Below are positions 1 through 5,772 of a stretch of DNA of 7,913 nucleotides, piece by piece. Source of the DNA: an uncultured Erysipelotrichaceae bacterium (GTDB lineage Bacteria; Bacillota_I; Bacilli_A; Erysipelotrichales; Erysipelotrichaceae); contig CALFEZ010000073.1 of assembly GCA_937957895.1 (NCBI GenBank), positions 1 to 7,913 of the forward strand, given 5' to 3'. The position numbers and the translations under genes are program-made. How positions within the stretch are numbered: position 1 is the first letter of the stretch; each line of letters opens with the position of its first letter. The notes beneath the pieces were generated by a model that was not told the origin of the DNA, did not search any database, and saw nothing but the letters and a program-made list of their open reading frames with translations.

Positions 1-835
1 GGAAGTGATCATGACAGGGGTCGATCAAAAACTCAACCGTACATGCATTGTCGATACCAATCGTTTTGGCAATGGCAATAGCATCTTGAATGATGTTCTT
101 TTGATGCGAATGATCAAGCCAATCACAAGTCTCTTCCACTACCTTGGCAAAATCAAGTTGCATGGAACAGTCTCTCAATCCCAAAAACACCATGTTCCCA
201 TGATGATCTGCGACTAGCTGCACTTCGATGTGTTTGACTTGCTGATGGAATGTCTCTATATAAATATCCACTGATCGGTCTTTGAGTGTTTGAAATGCTT
301 GATAAAGTTGATCATGATTTTGGGCTATCATGATGCTGCGGCCACCTTCTCCATGATTGGCTTTGATGATCAATGGAAATCCCACTCGAGATGCCCAATC
401 GTCTGCTTGTTTTTTTGAAGTGATGATATCATCTGATCCATCTACGACAGGTATCCCAATCATCTTCGCTTTGTTTTTGAGCTGCACTTTGTTGTTTGCC
501 AGTCTTATAGCTTCCGGATTGGGTCCAACAAAGATCAAACCGGATGCTTTTACCTTTAGAGCAAATTCGTGGTTCTCACTTAAAAATCCATATCCCGGAT
601 GGATCGCGTCACACTCCGTCGATAGGGCTGCTTGAATGATATTGTTGATGTTTAGATAACTGGAAGCTGCATCGTTATCGCCAATGCATACAGAGCGATC
701 AGCCAACTTGACATGTCGCTGACTTTTATCACACAAAGAACAGACAGCCACTGTTTCGATGCCCATCTGTTGGCATGTCTTGATGATACGACATGCAATC
801 TCACCACGATTTGCTATAAGTAATCGCTTGATCAT
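1..835 (-). CDS. accC: Biotin carboxylase subunit of acetyl-CoA carboxylase (partial, 3' end outside window)
   Basis: Seen: 278 codons read on the minus strand from ATG 835-833 to the window edge with no stop. The start resembles biotin carboxylases (IANRGEIACRI, residues 7-17), followed by HPGYGFLSEN (79-88), K116, K158 and RDCSMQ (221-226), then VEFL near 267-270. Known: the enzyme carboxylates biotin on the carrier protein using ATP and bicarbonate, the first half-reaction of malonyl-CoA synthesis. K116 and K158 match E. coli K116 and K159. Odd: the glycine-rich ATP lid, normally GGGGGRG, reads HGEGGRS (161-167), and the usual RRHQK after RDCSMQ is LDFAK, so the residue matching E. coli His236 is Phe229. 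The carrier-protein stop lies 1 nt before this ATG, so translation is probably coupled (weak TTAGG upstream). The family is clear. Whether it is a normal acetyl-CoA carboxylase or a diverged relative is less certain, and the metal-binding end is not visible. Confidence 0.92.
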   Translation of the reverse strand, partial: MIKRLLIANRGEIACRIIKTCQQMGIETVAVCSLCDKSQRHVKLADRSVCIGDNDAASSYLNINNIIQAALSTECDAIHPGYGFLSENHEFALKVKASGLIFVGPNPEAIRLANNKVQLKNKAKMIGIPVVDGSDDIITSKKQADDWASRVGFPLIIKANHGEGGRSIMIAQNHDQLYQAFQTLKDRSVDIYIETFHQQVKHIEVQLVADHHGNMVFLGLRDCSMQLDFAKVVEETCDWLDHSHQKNIIQDAIAIAKTIGIDNACTVEFLIDPCHDHF

Positions 836-836
836 G

Positions 837-1223
837 CTACCTAATTTCAAACAATGGCTGATCGAACTCAACCAGCTCTTTGTCGTTTACAAGTATGGTT
901 ACAACAACGCCTGATTGTTGATTGATGATCTCGTGCTGGATCTTCATGGCTTCGATCACACACAAAACATCGTTGACTTCAACATGTTGTCCTTTTTGGA
1001 TATATGGTGTCCCATCTGGTTTGTTGGTATGGATGATCCCAACGATCGGAGATCGAATCGTCACTAATTTGGATATGTTAGCGGAATCGTTTGTTTCGGA
1101 TTTGGGATGGATATGAATGATCACATCATCAAACTCGATGCTCATCTTCTTTGCATCTGTTGTTTTGTATGTTTTTAGAGCTTTCTTGATCTTTTTATAG
1201 AGCATACATGTTACACCAGACAA
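837..1223 (-). CDS. accB: Biotin carboxyl carrier protein
   Basis: Seen: the C-terminal ~75 residues form a biotinyl domain (TIRSPIVGII near 55-64, EAMKIQHEI at 91-99). K94 is the expected biotinylated lysine. The N-terminal ~50 residues are charged, with little similarity I recognise. Known: the protein carries biotin between the biotin carboxylase and carboxyltransferase subunits of acetyl-CoA carboxylase. Neighbours: it lies between the ACP gene (stop 5 nt upstream) and accC (start 1 nt downstream), so all three should share an mRNA. Start choice: the longest frame begins with TTG at 1223. An ATG at 1205-1203 gives 122 residues (biotin lysine then K88) and has a weak GGTG about 8 nt upstream, so I consider 837-1205 at least as likely. 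It is shorter than E. coli AccB (156 residues) and lacks an obvious Ala/Pro-rich linker. Family confidence is high and start confidence low. Confidence 0.9.
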   Translation of the reverse strand: MSGVTCMLYKKIKKALKTYKTTDAKKMSIEFDDVIIHIHPKSETNDSANISKLVTIRSPIVGIIHTNKPDGTPYIQKGQHVEVNDVLCVIEAMKIQHEIINQQSGVVVTILVNDKELVEFDQPLFEIR

Positions 1224-1227
1224 AATG

Positions 1228-1458
1228 TCATGGGTTGATTTTGGCTTCTACGCAGGTAACGACATCTTCGACATGAAAAAAGGTAGCTACTTCATGATCA
1301 TCGATCGCAATATCAAAGGTGCTTTCCAACTCCAAGACAAGCTCCAGGATCATGAGAGAGTCAAATCCGAGATCTTCCCGCAAATGAGACTCCATTTGAA
1401 TCTTGGATTCATCGATCCGCATCAGATGCGCAGTCACTTCTTTGATTTTTTCAAACAT
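1228..1458 (-). CDS. acpP: Acyl carrier protein
   Basis: Seen: 76 residues, acidic, with the phosphopantetheine attachment motif GFDSLM (Ser34) followed by the helix ILELVLELE, the classic ACP arrangement and length. Known: the serine carries 4'-phosphopantetheine, and the holo-protein shuttles growing acyl chains in type II fatty acid synthesis. Octanoyl-ACP is also the LipB donor. Start: the frame stays open upstream to 1530, but ATG 1458 is preceded by GGGAG at 7 nt spacing, and residues from there match ACP from the first position (MFEKIKEV). The upstream extension overlaps the promoter. Neighbours: first gene of the minus-strand operon with accB and accC. A TATAAT box (1487-1492) and a palindrome (1526-1537) lie upstream. 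Very sure of the family. It could be a dedicated second ACP rather than the housekeeping one. Confidence 0.95.
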   Translation of the reverse strand: MFEKIKEVTAHLMRIDESKIQMESHLREDLGFDSLMILELVLELESTFDIAIDDHEVATFFHVEDVVTCVEAKINP

Positions 1459-1465
1459 GGTTCTT

Positions 1466-1470
1466 CTCCC
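1466..1470 (-). promoter_or_regulatory. Ribosome binding site fixing the ACP start
   Basis: GGGAG on the minus strand sits 7 nt before ATG 1458. It decides in favour of the 76-residue ACP over the longer in-frame ORF starting at 1530. Confidence 0.85.
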
Positions 1471-1486
1471 GTTATCGTGTAACATC

Positions 1487-1515
1487 ATTATATCGTCTTT
1501 GACATGGGTTTTCCA
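1487..1515 (-). promoter_or_regulatory. Sigma-A-type promoter of the ACP-accB-accC operon
   Basis: On the minus strand a perfect TATAAT (1492-1487) is preceded at exactly 17 nt by TGGAAA (1515-1510), which matches TTGACA at four of six positions. Transcription would start near 1480, leaving a short leader of about 20 nt before the ACP start. Confidence 0.75.
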
Positions 1516-1525
1516 CATGACATCG

Positions 1526-1537
1526 GACAAGCTTGTC
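1526..1537. promoter_or_regulatory. Perfect 12-bp palindrome, candidate operator upstream of the ACP promoter
   Basis: GACAAGCTTGTC is fully palindromic and lies 10 bp upstream of the -35 box of the ACP promoter. The position suits an activator or repressor half-site pair. I do not recognise it as a FapR, FabT or other named fatty-acid regulator site, so its role is inference. Confidence 0.4.
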
Positions 1538-1615
1538 TCAGAAAGAACGATTCCATGTTCATGGAGGCGTAGTGTTAAAATCTTGTGAAATATATGACAT
1601 CTACCCTATGTAATA

Positions 1616-1644
1616 TTGAAAGCGATTTCAACGTATGTTATGAT
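1616..1644 (+). promoter_or_regulatory. Strong sigma-A-type promoter for the DUF362 gene
   Basis: TTGAAA (1616-1621), a 17-nt spacer, then TATGAT (1639-1644): each box has five of six consensus bases at ideal spacing. The predicted start near 1651 would give a leader of about 260 nt before the DUF362 ATG. A weaker alternative nearer the gene is TTGCGA-N16-TAATGT around 1813-1840. Confidence 0.6.
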
Positions 1645-1650
1645 TCTTGT

Positions 1651-1912
1651 AGATAAGAAACCAAGTCAATTATGACACATCATATATAACTTGCTTAGTT
1701 TGAATCCATCAAAGAGATATCCATCAGGATATATAACATACACTTTATCGTCATGGTCCTCGATCACTTAGAGGATAGCAAGTGATCTCGATCCCATGAA
1801 AGAAGGACGGTGTTGCGATGATCCACGTCTGAAGTAATGTTGGAAAGATATCTTGTTTTTCGTGTACAAAAAGCATTTTTGTATGTAAGTACCCACATTA
1901 GGGAGGAAAGTT
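1651..1912 (+). promoter_or_regulatory. Long structured 5' leader upstream of the DUF362 gene
   Basis: No gene is supported here. Seen: ATATCC-ATCA-GGATAT (1717-1732, 6-bp stem); GATCACTT-10 nt-AAGTGATC (1762-1787, perfect 8-bp stem); a competing TCCTC/GAGGA pair (1757-1761 with 1771-1775) that uses the loop of that stem; and TACAAAAA-GCA-TTTTTGTA (1865-1883, perfect 8-bp stem) ending 17 nt before the SD. Direct repeats are also present: ATCCATCA at 1704 and 1719, ATATATAAC at 1682 and 1729. I match it to no riboswitch or T-box consensus I know. A regulatory RNA is inference, and DNA operators are the alternative for the two perfect inverted repeats. Confidence 0.4.
1865..1883. repeat. Perfect inverted repeat before the DUF362 SD
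   Basis: Arms TACAAAAA and TTTTTGTA are separated by GCA, 17 bp upstream of the GGGAGG ribosome binding site. It could be an operator, or an RNA hairpin near the ribosome entry site. It is not followed by a T-run, so it is not a standard terminator. Confidence 0.5.
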
Positions 1913-3223
1913 ATGAGTAAACCAAAAGTATCAATTGCAAAATGTAAAGAGCTTAAAGGTAATGAATCCTTCATCAATGGCAAATTTGTCCGCCATGAAG
2001 AAGATGTTGCCAAAATCAAGGAAGCAGTAGCCAAAGCCGTCGAACTTGCTATTGGTTCCCCAGATGCGATCATCAAAGAAGGCCAAACTGTACTGATCAA
2101 ACCAAACTTGGCATTCCAAGCCCCTGCAGAAAGCCATGCAGTCGTTGACCCTCGCGTGATCGAAGCAGTTGTTTCCTATTTTAAAGAAAATTCAAAAGCC
2201 AAAGAAGTTTGGATCGGTGACAACCCATCCTTGGGTCAACACGTCGGACGTGCCAAACCTGCATTCGATGCATCAGGCATGGAAGCAGCAGCTCGTTTGG
2301 GCGGTGTTGATAAAGTCATCTATTTCGATGAGACTGATGTCGTCGAAATGACCATCCCAGGAGCCAAAGTATTCAAAAAAGCTGCTGTGTTCAAACCACT
2401 ATTGGATGCTGATGTCGTCATCAACCTTCCAAAAATGAAAGTCCACTTGGCTGGAACAGTAACGCTTGGTCTAAAAAACTGGAATGGTATCATTCCAAAC
2501 GTCCATCCTGACCAAGAACAACAAGGTGCTCACCGCATCGAGCTTGGCCAAAAAATGGCTGATCTATATCGTGTCAGAAAAGCTGACTTGACGATTTATG
2601 ATGCCATCATTGGTATGGAAGGTCAAGGACCACATGCTGGTACACCAATCGAAATGAACTTGATTTTTGCTGCTCAAGACACCGTTGCCGGTGATGCTAT
2701 CGTTTCTGCAGCCATGGGCTTCGATCCAATCGAGATCCCTGCAGTACGTTGTGCTGGTACCGATGGTCTTGGTGTTCGTGAACTAGACAAGATCGAAGTC
2801 GTTGGCGAAAAACTTGAAAATGTAAGAAAAATCTTCAAACGTGCCAACAACGATCCACTCGGCATGTATGATGGTTTGTTCTGTGCAATGCAACAAACCT
2901 GCCCAGGATGCTATGTCAACGTTCGTGGTGCCTTGGACTCCTTCTATAATACTGGCATCGACATGAAGAAATTCTTGGCTGCTGCCGGTGAAGTCGTCGT
3001 ATTGGCTGGTGGTGTTCCTGAGTTTGAACCACATGAAGCCAAAGATAAAAACCTATTCATCTGTGGCGATTGCTGGGAGTACTTCCCATCCGCAGATAAA
3101 GTGCGCGAAGCTACAAAACTAGCTAAATCGGTAACCTATTATCCTGGTTGTGCTCCTGTCTACATCTTTGCACAACTCAATGGGGATCTTCAGGCACTAG
3201 CCAAAGCAAACGCCGTCATTTAG
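1913..3223 (+). CDS. DUF362 domain protein with Cys-rich C-terminus
   Basis: Seen: 436 residues. The order LIKPNL (61-66), GDNPS (102-106), SGMEAAA (121-127), ADVVINLPKMK.H (166-178), TLGLKNWNGIIP (184-195) and DAIIGMEGQGP (230-240) is that of the DUF362 family. The last ~110 residues carry six cysteines: C324, C330, C333, C384, C387 and C413 (CX5CX2C, CX2C, C). This suggests an iron-sulfur or other metal site, although it is not the classic CX2CX2CX3C ferredoxin pattern. Known: DUF362 proteins are poorly characterised and often combined with ferredoxin-like domains. No signal peptide or membrane segment is seen, so it is probably cytosolic. Start: GGGAGG lies 6 nt before the ATG. It has its own promoter and a terminator after it, and less GATC-rich codon use than the next operon, which may reflect high expression. 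Function unknown. Confidence 0.85.
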   Translation: MSKPKVSIAKCKELKGNESFINGKFVRHEEDVAKIKEAVAKAVELAIGSPDAIIKEGQTVLIKPNLAFQAPAESHAVVDPRVIEAVVSYFKENSKAKEVWIGDNPSLGQHVGRAKPAFDASGMEAAARLGGVDKVIYFDETDVVEMTIPGAKVFKKAAVFKPLLDADVVINLPKMKVHLAGTVTLGLKNWNGIIPNVHPDQEQQGAHRIELGQKMADLYRVRKADLTIYDAIIGMEGQGPHAGTPIEMNLIFAAQDTVAGDAIVSAAMGFDPIEIPAVRCAGTDGLGVRELDKIEVVGEKLENVRKIFKRANNDPLGMYDGLFCAMQQTCPGCYVNVRGALDSFYNTGIDMKKFLAAAGEVVVLAGGVPEFEPHEAKDKNLFICGDCWEYFPSADKVREATKLAKSVTYYPGCAPVYIFAQLNGDLQALAKANAVI

Positions 3224-3234
3224 TTTTCGTTTGA

Positions 3235-3258
3235 TTGCTTTGTACACGATCAAAGCAA
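3235..3258 (+). repeat. Hairpin between the DUF362 gene and lipB
   Basis: TTGCTTTG (3235-3242) pairs perfectly with CAAAGCAA (3251-3258) around an 8-nt loop. No T-run follows. It precedes the strong terminator-like stem and may be part of an attenuator or a 3' stabilising structure. Confidence 0.4.
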
Positions 3259-3271
3259 AGAGATCATAAAC

Positions 3272-3328
3272 ATGTCTGTCAGGATGGTTGAAATTCTCAG
3301 CCATCCTGAAGACGTTGTTTTTGTTTTT
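3272..3328 (+). terminator. Rho-independent terminator or attenuator before lipB
   Basis: CAGGATGG (3280-3287) pairs with CCATCCTG (3301-3308), extended inward by TTGA/TCAG with one G-U pair, giving 12 bp with a 5-nt loop (AATTC). Outside it, GTCT (3274-3277) pairs with AGAC (3310-3313). A T-rich run with two Gs (3315-3328) follows at once. It ends only 3 nt before the lipB SD. Confidence 0.75.
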
Positions 3329-3342
3329 AAAGGGAGTGTCCG

Positions 3343-4257
3343 ATGAGCAAGAAGATCCATGTAATCGATTTGAAGAAGATAGGCTATCAAGAAGCCTACA
3401 CTATCCAAAAAAACATTTTCAAAGCATGTGATCACAATGAAACATCAGATACGATCTTATTTCAGGAGAACCCTCCAACGATCACGATCGGACGTGGTGG
3501 CTCGCTAAACCACCTTCTTATCAGTGAACAACAACTAAAAAACCGTGGCATCGATCTGGTCCATGTCGATCGAGGTGGTGACATTACGTTCCATGGACCC
3601 GGTCAATGTGTCATTTCACTGATCCTGCATCTTAAAGAGTATACCAACAACATCCATGATTACTTACGAAAACTGGAAGAAGCAGTGATGTTGCTTCTTT
3701 CTGATTATAAGATCACTGCCCATCGCATCGAGGGGTATAGTGGTGTATGGGTCGGATCACACAAGATCGCATCGGTCGGAATCGCCATTGAACATGGTAT
3801 CACACGCCATGGTATCGCCATCAATGTAGATCCCGATCTGTCATTTTATGATGTGATCATCGCTTGTGGCATCAAAGATGTTCAAGTTACTTCCATTAAA
3901 AAGCTGACTGGCAAAAACATCGACATCGATCATGTCAAGCAAGGATTTCTTCGTGCTTTTAAACACATGTTTGATGTGGAATACATAAACGAAATGCAAA
4001 GAAAGGAACCATTTATGAAAACAGAAGTAAAAATCCCAAATTTCGCAGAAGGCGGAACAAAAATCAAGCTTCGCCAATGGCTTGTCGAAGTGGGACAAGT
4101 CGTCAAAGCAGGCGACAATGTCGCTGAAGCAGCAACCGATAAGATCTCTGTGTTTATCGAAGCACCCGCTAGCGGCAAGGTCGTCAGTCTGCTTGCAGAA
4201 GAAAACGACACCGTCTTTATCGGAGATGTGATCGCAGAAATTTCTGACGAAGAATAG
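3343..4257 (+). CDS. lipB: Octanoyl-ACP:protein octanoyltransferase fused to a lipoyl domain
   Basis: Seen: 304 residues. Residues 1 to about 214 are LipB: RGGDITFHGPGQ (77-88), GSHKIASVGIA (138-148, catalytic Lys141), RHGIAINVD (155-163) and IACGI (173-177, catalytic Cys175). Residues 225-304 are a complete E2-type lipoyl domain with ATDKIS (264-269), Lys267 being the expected lipoylated residue. Known: LipB moves octanoate from ACP to lipoyl-domain lysines, and LipA then inserts sulfur. LipB proteins are usually about 210-230 residues without a lipoyl domain. The AAAGGGAG SD lies 6 nt before the ATG. Odd: the junction (residues ~214-224) contains an SD and ATG for the lipoyl part, so a free domain may also be made. 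First gene of a five-gene operon, with the SDR start 8 nt after its stop. Self-modification in cis is inference. Confidence 0.93.
   Translation: MSKKIHVIDLKKIGYQEAYTIQKNIFKACDHNETSDTILFQENPPTITIGRGGSLNHLLISEQQLKNRGIDLVHVDRGGDITFHGPGQCVISLILHLKEYTNNIHDYLRKLEEAVMLLLSDYKITAHRIEGYSGVWVGSHKIASVGIAIEHGITRHGIAINVDPDLSFYDVIIACGIKDVQVTSIKKLTGKNIDIDHVKQGFLRAFKHMFDVEYINEMQRKEPFMKTEVKIPNFAEGGTKIKLRQWLVEVGQVVKAGDNVAEAATDKISVFIEAPASGKVVSLLAEENDTVFIGDVIAEISDEE
4002..4017 (+). promoter_or_regulatory. Internal ribosome binding site and ATG inside lipB
   Basis: AAAGGAA (4002-4008) precedes an in-frame ATG (4015-4017) by 6 nt, exactly where the lipoyl domain begins. The spacing is as good as at the true gene starts nearby, so independent initiation is plausible. 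Confidence 0.6.
4015..4257 (+). other. Possible free lipoyl-domain protein from the internal start of lipB
   Basis: Eighty residues from Met225 of the fusion to the shared stop form one complete lipoyl domain (VKIPNFAEG at 5-13, DKIS with Lys43, APASGKV at 50-56). Nothing of the domain is missing if translation begins here. It would then act as a stand-alone swinging-arm carrier, comparable in size to GcvH-like or E2 lipoyl domains. Whether it is made separately, only as the fusion, or both cannot be decided from sequence. Confidence 0.5.
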
Positions 4258-4265
4258 GAGGATCC

Positions 4266-5012
4266 ATGGAACAAATTCATAAGGATCAAGTGATCATCGT
4301 AACAGGTGGTGCTCAAGGGATCGGATTGACGTTATCTCGTTATCTTGATTCATTGGGAGCTACCATCGTCATCGCAGACATCAATCTTGAAGCCGCCAAA
4401 AGTGCCATTGCATCGTTCCCTTCAAAACGAGGACTTGCTGTCAAATGCGATGTGACATCCAAAGAATCCACGATTGCCATGGCCGATGCCGTGATCAAAG
4501 AGTACGGAAAGATCGATGTATTGATCAACAATGCCGGCATCTTCCCTGTCAGTTTATTCCCTGATGTAACGTTGGAACAATGGCAACGTGTGATCGATAT
4601 CGACTTGACCGGTACTTTTTTGGCAACCCAAGCCGTGTATGATCATATGAAGCAAGTCAAAAAAGGCAAGATCGTCAACATTGCATCGATATCCGGTCGT
4701 GTCGGCGGTGTTGGCTTCACCCATTATTCAGCAGCCAAAGCCGGTGTGATCGGGTTTACCAAAGCCCTGGCCAAAGAAGCCGGATCGATCGGCATCCAAG
4801 TCAATGCCGTCGCTCCCGGAGTCATCGATACCGAAACCACACAGAAAGTTTTCCCAAGTTTTGCATTGAAAGATTACACCCGAAGCGTTCCTTTGGGGCG
4901 TCTTGGACTTGAAGAAGATGTTCAAGGTGTTGTATCCTTTTTATGTTCGTCAAACAGCGATTACATGACCGGTCAGGTACTGACCGTGGATGGCGGATAC
5001 ACGATGATTTGA
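4266..5012 (+). CDS. Short-chain dehydrogenase/reductase (FabG-like, probably NAD-dependent)
   Basis: Seen: 248 residues, typical for classical SDRs. The Rossmann motif TGGAQGIG is at 13-20, NNAG at 88-91, catalytic Ser141, Tyr154 and Lys158 (HYSAAKAG), then NAVAPGVIDT near 180-189 and the C-terminal TGQVLTVDGGY. Asp38 at the end of the second strand (IADIN) normally favours NAD(H) over NADP(H), so oxidation of an alcohol is at least as likely as fatty-acid reduction. Odd: the helix-4 Asn of the usual tetrad is Asp113 (DIDLTG). Known: the family acts on 3-oxoacyl-ACP, acetoin, sugars, steroids and more, so the substrate cannot be read from sequence. AGGAGG overlaps the lipB stop region and gives ideal spacing to the ATG. 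Second gene of the operon. A FabG role near ACP genes is possible but not favoured by the cofactor signature. Confidence 0.93.
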   Translation: MEQIHKDQVIIVTGGAQGIGLTLSRYLDSLGATIVIADINLEAAKSAIASFPSKRGLAVKCDVTSKESTIAMADAVIKEYGKIDVLINNAGIFPVSLFPDVTLEQWQRVIDIDLTGTFLATQAVYDHMKQVKKGKIVNIASISGRVGGVGFTHYSAAKAGVIGFTKALAKEAGSIGIQVNAVAPGVIDTETTQKVFPSFALKDYTRSVPLGRLGLEEDVQGVVSFLCSSNSDYMTGQVLTVDGGYTMI

Positions 5013-5034
5013 TCATTGATCGAAGGAACATGAT

Positions 5035-5772
5035 ATGACAACTGCTTATTTTGACTGTTCGCATGGTATCAGTGGCAATGCGATATTGGGTGCGTTGATC
5101 GACTGCGGATTACCTGTCGATGCATTGAAGGCCACTTTACGTTGTCTTCTTGATGACGATCGGTATACTTTTGCGTATGAGAAGATCGAACTTTTAAGCA
5201 TGAAAGCAACATACTTTGATGTTGTCATACCACCGGATGCATCCCAACAAAGCATCCGGTTTGACAAGATGATCGATCTAGTCACTAACAGCAAACTCAA
5301 GACTGACATCAAAGCCAAAGCCATTGATGTACTAAGAGTACTGGCTTTGGGGTATGCTTATGCACACCATTGTGAGATATCGGAAGTATCGTTTGATAAA
5401 AACCATTTTATCGATACCATGATTGATGTCGTGGGAGCATGTTGGGGACTTGACTACTTCAAAGTGGATCATGTCATGGCATCTCCATTGCATGTTGGAT
5501 CAGGAACGATCAACTATCGTTATGGCACACTGACGATCCCGGCTCCCGCCACTCAGCATATTCTTACTGATATCCCACATTATCAAACAATGATACAAGG
5601 AGAGCTTGTCACCCCAACCGGTGCAGCCATCATCAAAGCTCTTACATCCGCATACTGCAAACATCCAATAATCAATATCACTCACATCGGTTACGGTGCT
5701 CCGATCAAAACATTGGATCATCCAGGATGGCTACGATTGACGATAGGAAAGGACCATCATGAACCTAAATAA
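5035..5772 (+). CDS. larC: LarC1-like protein (nickel-pincer cofactor insertion family), no LarC2 domain
   Basis: Seen: 245 residues matching the N-terminal part of LarC (DUF111 family): YFDCSHGISGNAILGALID (5-23), IDVVGACWGLD (130-140), ASPLHVGSGTI (149-159), GTLTIPAPAT (164-173), GELVTPTGAAIIKAL (189-203) and IGYGAPIK (218-225). Known: full LarC, about 400 residues, inserts nickel into the pincer nucleotide of lactate racemase using CTP. In Lactiplantibacillus plantarum it is LarC1 plus LarC2 joined by a frameshift, and CTP was seen bound to the C-terminal part. Here no LarC2 follows; the next frame is a nitroreductase. Odd: the usual SGISGDM reads HGISGNA (Asp to Asn), and the F-HEVG motif is FDKNH (120-124). 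No LarA, LarB or LarE lies in the window. SD GAAGGA sits about 7 nt before the ATG. The family is likely; nickel chemistry is uncertain. Confidence 0.8.
   Translation: MTTAYFDCSHGISGNAILGALIDCGLPVDALKATLRCLLDDDRYTFAYEKIELLSMKATYFDVVIPPDASQQSIRFDKMIDLVTNSKLKTDIKAKAIDVLRVLALGYAYAHHCEISEVSFDKNHFIDTMIDVVGACWGLDYFKVDHVMASPLHVGSGTINYRYGTLTIPAPATQHILTDIPHYQTMIQGELVTPTGAAIIKALTSAYCKHPIINITHIGYGAPIKTLDHPGWLRLTIGKDHHEPK

Noticed and set aside
1459..1530. N-terminal extension of the ACP reading frame to 1530
   Set aside because: The extra 24 residues are not ACP-like, overlap a TATAAT promoter box, and the ATG at 1458 has a much better SD.
1583..1600. Rex-like sequence TTGTGAAATATATGACAT in the divergent region
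   Set aside because: Only about six of nine positions are symmetrical and the right half departs from the TTGTGA/TCACAA consensus, too weak to call.
1699..1713. TTTGA-N5-TCAAA, reminiscent of a FabT operator
   Set aside because: The FabT sites I know have a 3-nt centre (TTTGA-N3-TCAAA). Here the spacing is 5, and it lies downstream of the predicted plus-strand start and far from the ACP promoter.
1796..1837. Short ORF of 13 codons (MKEGRCCDDPRLK) in the DUF362 leader, a possible leader peptide
   Set aside because: No ribosome binding site lies at a suitable distance (the GAGGA is about 20 nt away), and it lacks a run of regulatory codons followed by a terminator.
1768..2100. Minus-strand open frame of 110 codons crossing the DUF362 start
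   Set aside because: It overlaps the leader and the real gene, has no recognisable domain, and its codons mirror the sense strand.
3930..4316. Antisense open frame of 128 codons opposite the lipoyl domain
   Set aside because: It is Ser/Thr-rich shadow sequence with no SD or known motif, opposite a well-supported gene.
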